Shown: positions 34,378 through 46,524, numbered from the stretch's first letter. The stretch: DNA of 64,000 bases from Gamarada debralockiae (GCA_002803225.1 NXFV01000631.1:62001-126000), one strand, 5' to 3'. The notes: generated by a model from the letters alone, not told the origin. Numbers and translations: made by a program.

Positions 34378-35979
34378 TTATGGCATTCCAACCATCAGCA
34401 TTTCCAGCATCCCACTCGTCTGCCATGCCTGTTGTGACCTCTCCACTTCAATTCGCACTCGCCGATGCAGCAACTTAATGTTACTCTCCAATTCAGCAGA
34501 CCCTCCAACATGCTCAGAGTAGATATCCAGCAACAGCAGTGCAGCATCAACGCAGATGCTCACGTACCGAGGATCCGTGATGTGCTTTATCATCCATCTG
34601 AATATTGGCTGAACAGTTGTTTCATCCCGCCCTTGAAGTGCCGCTCGCATGGCACTTCGATGTCTAAGAGCAGTGAAAAGCGTTAAGACTACTATGGCCG
34701 ATAGTTTCTTATCCAACACGTAGTCAAGTGCTTGCGCATAACGTCCTTGTCGAAGGTCCTTTTCCCAGACCGCCTCAGCCTTTCGTTTCCGCTCGTTTCC
34801 CTCGATTATGACATCCGCACCTTCACCCAAAAAATCCATACCTCTAAGCTTCTTCTCAACTCCCCTTGTTCGCTTCTTCTTATTGTTCTTCTTGTCATAG
34901 TCGTCCAATGTTCCCTCAATAAGTGCCTGCATCTCCTTCGCCTTTTCCCGCTCCTTAACTTTCTGCTGCCCGGAAAGTCTTGTTCGAATCGACAAGACGC
35001 CTGACTGCATTCCCACGACCAAGTGCTTGTCTTCGCGATTCGCGCCGGAACTGATAACACTAGCAGACAGAACAGGTGATGGGTATTTTGAACCGGAAAC
35101 AATATTCCAACCTGTCGTTTCGAAAACCTTGACATGGCCATCCAGACCTCCACTAACCAGTCTCGTGCCATTCGACGCAAGGCACAATGAAGTAACTGTC
35201 TTTTGGTGGTTCTTGAGCTGCTGAAGGGGCTTTCCGGCAACCAGATCCAGGACTGTGATCTGGTTGTCGGCGGAAGCCAGTACGGTTGTTCCAGATGGCA
35301 TAGGCAATACCGATTCCACTGGTGCAGCATGCTTGAACACTATTGCAGCTCTGTTCGGTACTCTTGGATCCCAAAGTCTAACCGTCTCATCATAACTTCC
35401 GGTCACAATCATATTTGACATCGTTCCTGGCATGAAGCTCCCGCTTCTAACGTAGTCCGTGTGGCCTGTAAACGTTGTAGTGCTGTCCTGGCTTGGCAGA
35501 TCCCACAATCGAACTGTGCGATCATCACTGGCGCTCATGAGAGTCGTCAATTCGGTCGGCGAGAACTTCGTAGTCCATACTGGCTGTTTGTGTTCCTCCC
35601 AAGTTTTCAAAATCGCCCTCGAATTGACATCAAAGACTTGTATCTTTCCCGTCTCGTCACCGGCCACCATGACACGCCCATCTTTGCGAATCTCTCCACT
35701 GTGTGCGATGTCCAAGAATCGAGTGATGGTCTTGACGAGCTTTCGAGTTCGGATGGAGAAGATCTGCACTCGTGTGCCTGTAGTGACGGCAAAGTAGTCG
35801 TTTGTAGAAGGAAGAAGAGGGTTACTCGGCGGAGGTGGGAAGGAGATGTGCGTTACTGGAGATTGGGAGGGGACATTTTGTGATGATTTGAAGGATTTCC
35901 AGTATTGTTGCTCTGGAGTTATGGGTGAAGGTCCGCTGGGCAGCTTCACTTGCTGAAGCTTTGTTACCGGAGCTGCCAT
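34378..35979 (-). CDS. UTP15: U3 snoRNP / t-UTP protein Utp15
   Basis: Nucleolar component of the small-subunit processome (t-UTP/UtpA), needed for pre-18S rRNA processing and linked to rDNA transcription. Single exon, 533 residues. The N-terminus (LPSGPSPITPEQQYWKSFK) matches the family. Then come WD40 repeats with typical ends, e.g. SASDDRTVRLWDLP, TGSYDETVRLWDPR and a later VSGGLDGHVKVFE, spanning about residues 55-310. A Lys/Arg-rich linker (DKKNNKKKRTRGVEKKLRG) follows. The helical UTP15 C-terminal domain begins near residue 400 (KAEAVWEKDLRQGRYAQALD) and runs to the end. No signal peptide or membrane segment. Confidence 0.93.
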   Translation of the reverse strand: MAAPVTKLQQVKLPSGPSPITPEQQYWKSFKSSQNVPSQSPVTHISFPPPPSNPLLPSTNDYFAVTTGTRVQIFSIRTRKLVKTITRFLDIAHSGEIRKDGRVMVAGDETGKIQVFDVNSRAILKTWEEHKQPVWTTKFSPTELTTLMSASDDRTVRLWDLPSQDSTTTFTGHTDYVRSGSFMPGTMSNMIVTGSYDETVRLWDPRVPNRAAIVFKHAAPVESVLPMPSGTTVLASADNQITVLDLVAGKPLQQLKNHQKTVTSLCLASNGTRLVSGGLDGHVKVFETTGWNIVSGSKYPSPVLSASVISSGANREDKHLVVGMQSGVLSIRTRLSGQQKVKEREKAKEMQALIEGTLDDYDKKNNKKKRTRGVEKKLRGMDFLGEGADVIIEGNERKRKAEAVWEKDLRQGRYAQALDYVLDKKLSAIVVLTLFTALRHRSAMRAALQGRDETTVQPIFRWMIKHITDPRYVSICVDAALLLLDIYSEHVGGSAELESNIKLLHRRVRIEVERSQQAWQTSGMLEMLMVGMP

Positions 35980-36382
35980 AGTGTAGACAACATTAACATT
36001 CCTGGGGTTTAAAAAGAATTGGTGAGATCGAAAGAACCGCCGAGCACATCCAGAGAGGACTTCAAAAAAAATTGGTTAGGTCTGAACTGCTATTTTACGC
36101 GACCCGTTAGGTTATTTCGGGCTAGGTCCGGCCTTGAATGTTCCGATCTGTTCCTTTACCGAGAGTACCCCCTATTCAGGCAGGACCACCTAAAGGCGAT
36201 TCCTCAGCTCTTCATAAAGTACTCAATTCCAAGCTTGTTACCGCATTTATGATCCATGGCTGGAGCGCTGCTCGCTTCTAATTAATATCACCTACGGCTC
36301 GAATATGATTGTTTGCTTAGTTGAGAGATTAGTACCCACGCGCTGGATGATGGGCATGGGTCAACGTCAATTAGATTCAGAT
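35980..36382. other. intergenic
   Basis: Upstream of UTP15 and downstream of the bZIP gene; nothing recognisable beyond a likely UTP15 promoter. Confidence 0.45.
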
Positions 36383-37780
36383 CTATTTGCTAGCTTCAAT
36401 TTCCTGAAGGAATGCTTTAACCGCACTGTCAATATAAGAAACATGCCATCTCGGTCCCTCGCCAAGAGAGACAGCGCCCAGGGTAATTTTCTCAACCAAA
36501 GGTTGAGCGTCGAGTAAAGCTTGCTCGGAGTGGGCAAAGCCCGGAACCATAGTTGGCGCAAACGGTATGGGATTCCCTGGAGAGTCGGGGAAGGCACTTT
36601 TTCGAGGCACCTCATTGGCGGCGCTCGAGAACTCATCCGAATATGCTTCCTGTGCTCGCAGCGGCGTTCGAATGATCGCCGAATCAACGCCTAGTCCCCA
36701 TTTGTCTCGCAAATATCGCTCAACATTCCATGTATTCAAGTATTCAGTCTCTGAAGAACCATGTAGAACAACTTCCTGAGCTATTGCCGCTTTTATTGCA
36801 GTCTCATCGGGGCCTTCTAGCTCAGACACGTACACCGCTTTTCGACGTTCTTCCTTTGGGTCCTGGCTCGTTCCGTGCAGCAGCATATTCAGAACCCCAG
36901 TCGTAACTCCAAAAATGTGATCAAAATCCACATAGTGACGTTTATAGCGATACACGCTATCCACAATATTCCTAGACGCACCTCCTTGAAGAGCACGGAC
37001 AATCAGGGAGATGGTTTCGAAATAGAGGCGCGAGGCAAAACTATCGCGACCTGCTAATATGTATGGTATAGCGCTCGTTCCATCTTTCGACGAGTTTTGG
37101 GGCATGCCCCAGAGGTAATTTCGATATGGGTCTGACACCCTAAATTCTGTAGCGTTTGGACTTCGAGGTACCACGGCAAGTTGGTTACGTTGTCTTAGGG
37201 ATGAAGTGGGATCCTGTTCGAAGTATGGATTGACTAAATGATCTCCCAGGTCTCCCAGTGACGTCGCGAGCTCGGATTTCAAACCCATTTCAGATGAAGA
37301 ACTTTCACCTCCCCGCAGGTCATGTCCACTGTCCTCCCCAGACCCCCCACTTTCCTCATCAATCGCACGAGAGGCCCTGTGGGAGAGAGCAAGAAAGACT
37401 TCCGTAGTGTGCTTTATCTGCTCCGGATCGACTTGTCTGGATATGAGGAGATCTTCGCTGAACCCCAAAAAGGTGTTGCACATCCCTTCGATAATCTTTT
37501 CGAGTTCTGAGACCTTGCTTTCCAACGAGTTCACATATTGTTCCTTCCGCTCTCGAAAAGCCTTTTGCGCGCGTCGGACCCGTGCTCGCTGAAGCTGCAA
37601 AAATCAAAAGTTACTTACATTCCAGAGACAGTCCAGCGCCGAAGAGTAACTTACATCAACCGAGGCATCTCCCTTCTCTTTCAAGGGACGGCCACGCGGT
37701 CTATATTGAACATCGTCCTTCTTATCCTTTTTGGGTGGCTGTCGCGATTGCTTCTTTGTTGAGCTCTCCATAGAGTCCAT
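36383..37780 (-). CDS. bZIP transcription factor
   Basis: Nuclear DNA-binding regulator. Two exons (37780-37655 and 37594-36383) give 445 residues. The basic region RARVRRAQKAFRERKEQYVN (residues about 45-65) is of the Yap/AP-1-like fungal type, which keeps Q and F in place of the usual N..A pattern. It is followed by a leucine-zipper-like helix (SLESKVSELEKIIEGM). The N-terminal exon is Lys/Arg-rich (KKDKKDDVQYRPRGRPLKEK). The C-terminal two-thirds has the look of the fungal bZIP-associated domain (YLWGMPQNSSKDG; SRLYFETISLIVRALQGG). The intron is firm: frame and donor give VD-LQRARVRR. The target genes are unknown. The neighbouring decayed oxidoreductases may once have been regulated with it, but this is conjecture. 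Confidence 0.85.
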
Positions 37781-38510
37781 ACAGGTATTCAGGGAGCAGC
37801 TGGTGCAGGCAGATTACTGGGCCTGGGATCCATGGTTGAACGACATTTATAAAATGTCCCGACGACAATTCCGATTTGCCACTGAGCGTGACGGAAGTGT
37901 TATCCTCCGGGCAAAGAAAGTACTGTTGGTGAAGTCGAAGTTTGTAAATTTAGTTTGATTATTCAGCTCCCCCGCCATAAGATGCGCGTTCGGATTTAGC
38001 TGGGATTATCTGCCAAGCCCCTGTGAATGAGTTCGGTGCCTGTTATTTTGGTCGCCGACCACTGATTTCTCAGCAGTGCTCGACAACACAGCATACCGAT
38101 GCAGCTTCCTTGTTCCTTGCTTCATTCACACATCCGGCGGCCAAGGCTGTACTGATGCCTCGTCCGAATGCAATACAGGTACCGTACCCGTTGTTGGACG
38201 TCGTCGATACCATTGTCCATCACTCCGGCCAGCCGGTCAGTAAATTCTTCAGCCTTCCTCACTCCTCAGTCACGCCAGGTACTGGCTTACTATGAATATC
38301 ATGATTTGTTCTTGTTTGTCGATTGTGAATATCTCCGTTTCCTTCCTCTGCCACTCCTATTTTGCCTTTCCTGTTTTCAATCTGTGCCACCAAATGGAGT
38401 CTCGCTGTCAATATAATTACACCCAAGATGTTCTTCCTGTTTTGCTCCCCAGCAATCCAATCTAGGGTCAAATTGGAAACTCGAAAGCTTGAAACTTCTA
38501 GTTGCCCATC
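37781..38510. other. intergenic, bZIP promoter
   Basis: No gene supported between the bZIP start and the decayed dehydrogenase. Confidence 0.45.
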
Positions 38511-39608
38511 ATGGTATCCATTAAAGCTGCAAATCTGTTTTCTGTGGAGGGAATGGTGTTCGTAATTACTGGTGGTGGTCCTGGTTAGTTTCTGTCCTCT
38601 CTCATTGATCCCGAGAAATATCTAACATTACTAGGAACCGGAGAGATGATGGCAAATGCACTTGATGTCAACGGTACTTCCAAGGTCTATATTCTGGTCG
38701 CAGGACGCACACCCTCGATAAAGTTACCTCCAGAGCTATCGGTTCTCCCAGTTGACCACTGTATATATATTTGCTAACAAACCACTCAATCATTCAAATC
38801 GTCTGCGATATTGGGTCCAAGGAATCTCTTGCTGCTGCCGCCACCGAAGTAGCAAAGAAGTCTCCCTTTGTCAACGCGGTTATTGCAAACTCAGGCGTCG
38901 CCGGGCCGCCAGGTGCTCTGAACTGAGGATTCTCATCTCCTCCTACTCTCATGCAGCACCGAGAGCATCTCTGGTCAGCTTACCAGAACGCTAACTCTTT
39001 GTCTCAAGTCAATACCATGGGATCATACTTTACTTTCCCCCCGTTTTTGGAGTTGCTAGAATTCGGCAACACTCACGAATCCAGCCGGAGGAAGGATAGG
39101 TACATCCCCAGCCAATTCATCACGAATAGTAGCATCGCTGGGTTGAGTCGTGCCCACATGCTTGGATATCCATACGCTGCGAGCAAGGCTGGATTGATTC
39201 GTCTCACGAAAATGCTGTCAACAGAGTTTGCTTCATACGGTATCCGTGCAAACACCATCGCTCCTAGTCTCTACATAACTGGGGTGACCAACGTGAGTGC
39301 AACATTTCTATCCATATCTCGATTTATAGTCTTTGGCTATCTGAGCTACTGCTAACTTAGGATACAGGCATTGCTTGTCGATGTCCCAGGCAATCTTCAA
39401 AGGAAGTCAATCCAAGTCTCCGAGTTGGCAGTAAGGAGGCGAGAAAGAAGAATTCTCTTCCTCTGTATCGTCCTAACTTCACAGCTAGAATTGCTAGGAC
39501 ATTGCTGGTATCACCCTCTACCTCGCGAGTCGTGCGGGTGGGTTTGTTAACAGCAGCGCTCTCCTCTCCGACGGGGGTGGATTAAGTATTAGGCAAGCTG
39601 CTTATTAA
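38511..39608 (+). pseudogene. second short-chain dehydrogenase/reductase, broken
   Basis: Recognisable SDR pieces in order are MVSIKAANLFSVEGMVFVIT then GGGP and, across a 38584-38634 intron, GTGEMMANALDV. Next come NAVIANSGVAGPPGALN, NTMGSYFTFPPFLELLEF and the catalytic stretch GYPYAASKAGLIRLTK. The C-terminal end is AGITLYLASRAGGFVN then SSALLSDGG. Breaks: a base appears lost after KVYIL (near 38696); the next intron has lost its acceptor; GALN is followed directly by a TGA; further shifts separate the active-site block from the tail. An intact protein would need several corrections. It is a different SDR subtype from the one at 33-34 kb. Confidence 0.7.
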
Positions 39609-40139
39609 AGGTGGAAGACGATGCCACTAGCCAGCTGGCTCTCTGATCGAGGCTAAATGACGCGATTCTATGTATCTCTTACTTTCCCATGCTCGTTTTC
39701 TTTATCCTAAATAGATGTTACTGGTCTATTTGACTTCCTGTCTCGGTATTGACCGAGCATCGGGCTAGACCAGCCACAGGGCCGCCAAATAATGTAGGCC
39801 CGACGGTGAAGAAATGCTGCAAATAAGCTGGTTCCAGTGAAGCCCAGTACTTGGAGGATCTAATGCGGAGGCGAGTTAGTAAGCGCGCCGCATCCCCCAC
39901 ATCAACAGCGCCCGAAACTTTTTGTGCTTCAATCAGCAATTGGTCAATCGGTCACCCCGATGCTTCTCCTAGTAATTGGATATCCTCAACTTTCTGGATT
40001 CTGCCTTTTTAGTATCGTGCTTCCTCTTTTAGTGTTCGTGATAGAGCTTTATTAATCGCAGAATGTAAGCTACAAAAGATTCTTTACTTATGGAATATGC
40101 CAGGGCGGGACAAGCGGACAGCTACACTCGGTGACAATT
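39609..40139. other. intergenic
   Basis: No gene supported; presumably carries the promoter of the rhodopsin-MFS gene. Confidence 0.45.
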
Positions 40140-43100
40140 ATGCCTCTATCGGCGCGGCGGCCGAAGATTTTACTACCCCACATCGGAAGTGGGGTCCCGG
40201 ATCGCCGTCAACCTGTGGTGGTAGTAACGGCAACAACACTTGCGATAGCAACGACGTTTGTGGCCGCCAGGCTCGTTAGCAGACTTGCAATCGTAAGAAG
40301 AACTGGGTGGGATGTAAGTTAGTTTTGGGTTTACCTTATTTCCCATTCTGTGGCAATCCAGGAGTTATACTCCGTATTCTGCTCTGAACGGAAAGACTTT
40401 CAAGCAGAATGTTGTCTCGGAACTTCTGAAACCTCTTTCGGCACTTTCCTTCCACTATCAGGCATTTGCTGACTCTGAGATTGTGCAGGACTATTTTATT
40501 ATACTCGGATGGGTGTGTACTTGAACCCCCTTTCCAACCTTTGCCAAGACCCAGCCTCTCAAGCACTGAGCTCAGCGTGCTTGAGACTTGATGCTGACAG
40601 TTTCATGTTAGGTCATTGCCTGCGGGTTAACTTTTTCAGCTGCTTTTGGGACTTCGAAAGGACTGGGACTTCACGACGCTGATATCCTGGTCCAGTGGGT
40701 ATACCCTCTGAGAAAATGCGAATATGCCTTTTCAGTGCTCTACGTACGATCACCTGATTTCCCGACGAGGTCTGCTGCTGACAGCTCCAGAATCCCGCCT
40801 TGATGGCAACGAAATCGTCCATCATAATCTTCTATCTTCGCCTTTCTCGCAATACTCATGGCTCATTACGTATCGCATCATGGATCACATTCGCCGTGGT
40901 CAACGTGGCCGGCCTGATCCTGACATTCTTTAACATTTTCCAGTGTATACCAGTTTCCCAGGTGTTTGACCCCTTAGGCCGGTGCATTCCCCTGATTACA
41001 CTCTATCTAGCATCCGTACCTGTGAACGTCATCACCGATTTGGCTGTACTAGTCTTGCCCATACCGGTCTTGACGGGAATGCAACTGCCTCGAAAGCAGA
41101 AGACGATACTCATTGCGACGTTCGGTCTGGGCATATATGTCATAGCCACCGATATAATTCGCATCTATTATCTCCAGCAATCATCAAGTGGGTTCTCAGG
41201 CGTATCTAAAACCGATGTATCACCACTTCTTGGTGATGAGGTGGACTTTGCCTGGTACGCTTCGTTGTCGTTCATGTGGAGCGCTGTGGAAGTCAACGTT
41301 GGGATCATATGTGCCTGTGTTCCAACCCTAAAGCCTCTGATTAGCAGGATTCTGCCTACACTCATTTATAGCAACCATGGAACGCTCTGTTTTGGGAGTG
41401 TGAGCAAAAGCAGTAACAATGCGCCAACTGCAATTTCATCTCCGGTCTCCGGCCAAGCAAACGGCCAAACGTCCCCAATTCCATCTCCAGTTTCGCCGCT
41501 CCGGCCAGTATGGACTACTGCAAACACCGATGATCTACTCGTCTCCCGGGATGAATCGATATTCGCTTCCAGGGGCCAATTTCCGTCCAATACTACCGAA
41601 GTAATACAGCCTTTGCCCTCTGTTGCAGGAGGTATCCAGGGCATGCCGGTGGGACAAGTAGCATCATTGGATTTTGTCACTTCGCCGGGTATGGATCCAG
41701 AGAGAATACCTCGGGCTTCCACAGCATTGACAAGGACTGAGGCTGAGGTCTACTTTGGCTTCATCACCATTCGAAGACCGACGAATCTGATCAGAACTAG
41801 TGCGAGAGACTCCATAAAGTACTGTGTGATGGTTACAATATTGTTCTTTATGTGCGGGTTCTCACACGGTCTTTGGAACAACCTCAACAACCAAATCTCC
41901 AAGATCTCTTCGAACAGCATGAGTCGTACCCTTGGCATGTATAGCGTTTATTATGGCGCTTACTTCTTCGGCCCTCCTACCCTCGGACAATATATCCTAA
42001 GGTCCGGAGGCTTCAAGGCATGCTTTATCACAGGCTTGTGTATTTCTGGGACCGGTATCTTCAGTAAGTTGGCACAGCGCCTTTCCTGTCATGGAAGGAA
42101 TCGAGAGTGTTCGAGGTAATAAATGTTTCGGAACTTATGAAACCGGGCTTAGGATTGTTTATTCTTCCTGGATTGACCAAATTCTAACTCTAAGATTTGG
42201 ACAGTGTTCTGGCCGTCGGCTGTTTTACTATCCTACACGGGCTTCATGATATCAAATTTTGTGGTTGGATTCGGCCTTTCCATTATCGAGATGGCAACCA
42301 ACCCTTTCTTGGCATTGTGCGGCCCAGCGTATTATAGCGAGATACGTCTTCTTATCGCTCAAGGCTTGCAAGGAATCGGCAAGCTGGTGGGGATGCTTAT
42401 TGCAGAAAAGGGTCTCTTCCAGGATGTCCAAGACGGCCCCTCACTCCTCGACATTCAATGGCTCTACCTCGCCATTGCCTTATTCGATGTCGTCCTCGCA
42501 CTCACCTTCTACTACCTACCGCTACCCGAAACCACAGATGACGATTTACAGCTCCAAAACCACTCCGGCCTTCCTCAGCTGAACCATATCGTCACCACCG
42601 AGCCAGAACAGAGGTTCAAAAGAACCAATTGGAAAGTGATCTATATGACACTCACACTTGGATTCTGGGCTTTGTTCCTTTACTCAGGCGTGCAAGAAGC
42701 CAACGTTTTGTGGCTCACCAGTATGCTCGAAACCCTGACCACGTCTTCAGCATCGAGATTAAGCCTTGCAGCCACTAGCTACGGCATCATCGCAAACGCC
42801 ACCTTTGCATTGGGTCGGTTCATCTTTGCAGGCCTCTGCTTCTTCATACCCCCTCGAATCCTCCTCCTTGTTTCCTTCGTAGGATCGCTCCTATTCACGA
42901 TCCTCATATTCGCGATTAACGGCCTCCAACCAGATACGATGGCGGCCCTTCTTATAGTCCTATATTTCTTCGAGGGACCCATTTGGCCTTTGGCCTTTTC
43001 CGCGGCATTGCGGGGCATGGGACGAAGGACGAAGATAGCTGCTGCTGTGTTAACGAGCGCCACTGGTGGTGCTGCTTTGATCCCGTGGATAAATTGGGTC

Positions 43101-43259
43101 ATCATCAAGTACGGCGCGGGAACAATACAGTATAGCTACTGTTCGCTCATTGCATTCCTGGGACTGGCCACACTTTTCCCCATCTATTTATCTGTCTTTT
43201 CTGGAGCAAGACAGCAGGTAGATCAGGGAGAGAAGAATGACTCTGGGGGTATGTTCTAA
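40140..43259 (+). CDS. rhodopsin-like 7TM domain fused to FucP-type MFS transporter
   Basis: Five exons (40140-40313, 40489-40512, 40612-40743, 40791-42063, 42205-43259) give 885 residues. Residues about 20-290 are the fungal rhodopsin-like domain of Pth11-type proteins. They include ARLVSRLAIVRRTGWDDYFI, then LGWVIACG, KSSIIIFYLRLSR, and the region TDLAVLVLPIPVLTGMQLPR with EVNVGIICACVPTLKPLI. A Ser/Pro-rich hydrophilic linker covers about 300-440. From about 447 an MFS transporter of the L-fucose permease type begins (VMVTILFFMCGFSHGLWNNL) and continues with EMATNPFLALCG and LLIAQGLQGIGKLVGMLIA. About 12 further helices run to the end. Exon 4 is one uninterrupted frame across the junction, so the fusion is in the genome and not an annotation artefact. 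The substrate, and whether the 7TM part senses it, are unknown. Confidence 0.85.
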
Positions 43260-43689
43260 GCTATGTTGCATACTCTATTTACTCTTTACGTATAATGCCA
43301 TAAAAGATAATGGTTAAATACAAAAAAATTTGAAACTTGTAGACTCCACACTGCTCCCGCTTCGGGATCTGAGCTTCCCTGGCTCGATTTGGATTCTGCC
43401 CCGCTACATCACAGCCATCTATGCCTAAAATTACTCTCTTGGGACTCTCGGGTGATCAATGATTTAAGACTAGCGGATTTGTTAGAGATTCCTGTACTTC
43501 AACTGCCCGTAGCTAACAACACGGATAGGACTTCCGGGGCGGTTCCGGGTGCAAGGATCTCTACAGCACTGGACAAACCCATTACAGGTCCTTCTTGGTA
43601 GTCGCGACTTCTCTCGCTGCCTTCTGCTTCCTCGTCCAAGTCTCAATATCAACGCCCCCCCAACCAATTCATTCGTTTCCTCCACAATT
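43260..43689. other. intergenic
   Basis: Nothing recognisable between the fusion gene and the NmrA-like remnant. Confidence 0.4.
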
Positions 43690-44500
43690 CCCGACATCTC
43701 ATTGTTGGCGTAAGTCTTCGTCAACCACTTTCGTCACCGTCAATATCCTTCCCTTTATCTCGGAATCTGTAAGGCTCACTGAAAACATTTCCCAAAGTTC
43801 CTTTGGTAAGATATTCATCACCACCCACCTCGGCACCTAAGCCCTCCAACTCACAAACTCCTTCGCACTATCCAAACAAGCATTGGTCTCGTCAACAGTA
43901 GGAATCTGCGCTGCCAAAGCCACAGTTCTTCCCTTCATGCTCTCATCCAACAACGCGTTCGAGCCAGTCTTCCCAATGTCCTCACAGGAGATGTTACACC
44001 TTGTCGTCGCCGAAGATAGCCTTCATGACGCCGAGGAATAAGATACGTCCGATTCATGGAGGAGGTGACACTGACATCTCAATACAGCAAAGACGGAATA
44101 TTCTTCGATGAAGCACCTTCTCAATACGCCCCACAAGCTACTCCTACATGTCAAACCTAACCACCTTCGCCGCTTCACCAAACTCAACACCCTTACCTCG
44201 TTCTCCAACAGCACCATATTCAACTCTGGCGCAGTAGCAGACATTTGTTGCTACACTCTTGCAGACTACATCACGCCTTCGAGAACTCCTGGAGTGCATA
44301 CACCGACAGTGTTCTGAATTGGATCCCGCAAGCATTTTGGAAGCAGATCGCGTTCATGATTTATGGCTTCGTGGATACGTTGGCGACGCAGAATGCGACT
44401 GTGCAGGATTTGAGGGTGAAGGGGCTTGGTGGGTGGTTTGTTAGTACGCAGAGTGCTTATACGGTGGTTTCAGGGTATTGGAGTCAGTTTTGTGGTGATA
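43690..44500 (-). pseudogene. NmrA-like NAD(P)-binding protein, decayed
   Basis: The reverse strand carries scattered but ordered pieces of an NmrA-like protein. They include LFLGVMKAIFGDDKV (near 44030), CEDIGKTGSNALLDESMKGR then TVALAAQIPTVDE (43981-43890), and VPRWVVMNILPKELWEMF near 43820. The last is separated from the previous one by an in-frame TAG. An upstream piece may correspond to the N-terminal half, but it contains several stops and shifts. No reading without corrections is possible. The family call rests on these motif-like stretches and is moderate. Confidence 0.45.
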
Positions 44501-44509
44501 TGTGAGATG

Positions 44510-46524
44510 GTTAGCTGGGCTGGAGCTAGGACAAATATTTCTTGCTTGATTAAACCCTCGATAAGAAAATAAAAAATAAAAACCTCCATCTTATTTTATC
44601 TATTTAAATGTTTATTTTAAGGTGTCTTTCCTGTTGTTCTTCCTCTTGGCTCTGGATCATTCAAATCCTTTGAGATAGTTTTATTCTAGTAGATCGACCC
44701 GATTTTGATAACTCAAGCCAAGTGGATGATTGAAGGTTGAATCACTCAAACTGCTAGGGTAATTGAAGTTGAAATACTCAATGAGGTCTGTTGATTAAGA
44801 TACTTTTCCGACGAGGGGGTGAGTGGTAGTACAATCTCTCAAATGAGCGGATTGATAAGAAGTTGAATCCTTCGAGGAACTTGGGCAATTGGAACACTCT
44901 CTTTAATGTAGGAGCGTTCTTTGAAAGCCAAGTAGTTTCATGTGTGATTCGTTCTGTTGTTGATGCAGTTTTCTTGATCGCTCAACTCGTTTGAACGAAT
45001 CGAAATCTTGACGAACATGGATATCCGTCCACATCCGCATTTCAAATATTCTTTCTCTCACAGAAAATACCCAATAATTCATTCAAATGACTTCAACAAT
45101 TCAGTTATTCAACTACTATGAACAATTCAAAAGATCTAGTACTCTGTAATCAGTTGCTGAATTCATTCGCTTCAATAATTGTGGAGGTATTATCCGACCC
45201 CTATTGTCCTCTCGCTTAACATCGGCAATGCCCATATTGTACACCAAGATGAATCTCCAAATACACTGAACGATTAAGTCAATCACCACAATAGCGAATC
45301 CTCTATTATCCCCTTCCCATTATCTATTCAAGTGTATAGACCTCCCTCCTCTCCCACCGATTCCCTTTTCTCCTTGGCAACTACAACATATTCAAGTCAA
45401 TTTGACTTCCTCAAACAACCAAGCCAAATCATTCAAATCCATTGAACCATTCTTGTCTGACCACTACATTTAATCTACTATGTCGTCCTAACAATCTACC
45501 TATGGCATGTTCACTCGAGCCTGAACCCGCCGCAACCCAAACGCCACCTTCCGTTCCCTCGTCCGGCCCCGCTGTCCGCGTCTCAACAACCCACCACCAA
45601 ATTCCGGCCGCGGATACCACGGTGACCCTGGCCTTCCTCCCTCTGGACTTGCCCACCTGCTGTTCCCATCGACGACCACATCATGGATGAGAACCAAGTC
45701 GATCGTGCGCACGAGACACACTTGGAGACCAATGTGAGGACAGGAGGATGGAATATGATCTATTCGGCGGGAATCGTTGGCATCGATAGGAAGATGGATG
45801 CAAAGGACGAGAGGAAGAAGAAGAGGGAGGAGAGGAAGCGGAAGAGGAATGCGGGGTGGGGAAGGAAGAGGGGGAAGAGAGTGTGTAAGGTGGGGAGGAA
45901 TGAGATGGGACGATTCGTCAACCGCGAGAAGGTGGAGGAAGAAGAGAAAGAGTGGGATGGGTAGGTTAACGTGGAGCCTGAGGTTAGGGAAGGGGAGATG
46001 CATAGGTGGATAAGGAACCATACGCCGGTAGGCGGATTTGGTGAGGGAGGCCATTGAGGAGAGAGCTTGAGGCAGAGCTTGAGAGGAATCTTGCCCCCCG
46101 GGGGGTTGAGGAGGCGGGAGAGCAGGTCAGAGAAGAGAGGGAGGACAGCTAGCAGGCGACAGAGTGAGGCAGGGGAGAGCTAGATGAGACGTGGAGCAGG
46201 GGTTGATTGAGCAGGCGGATTGCGACAGACTTTGACAGAGAGAGCTTGTACGATTAATTGCTGAGTTGAAGTGAACAACTGAGAGACTTCAATTCGAATT
46301 GTGCAAATATAGCTTGAACTTCATGCATTCATTTATATGATACCATGGGTTGATCATGGTGGATATCTCTATGGACTTTGGTTGCCTATATTTGCAACGC
46401 CACTGTTGAAAGATGCATACTTGCACGTTGAATGTGCTCGTCGCCAAATGCTGTTGAATTTTTGAAATTGGAAACGCCTGAAGATAATCATGAAAGAAGA
46501 CGAAGACATAACTCGATCGGGAGT
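44510..46524. other. 2 kb low-complexity, gene-free region
   Basis: 44640-45450 is AT-rich and unusually dense in TTCAA/TTGAA words. 45500-45660 is C-rich. 45690-46200 is almost continuously purine-rich (GAG/GGA) on the + strand. The open frames here (e.g. 45683-45964, Lys/Arg/Glu-rich) are explained by composition and resemble no family. Confidence 0.55.

Noticed and set aside
45683..45964. 93-codon Lys/Arg/Glu-rich open frame
   Set aside because: Explained by the purine-rich tract; no start context, no homology, neighbouring frames are also open.
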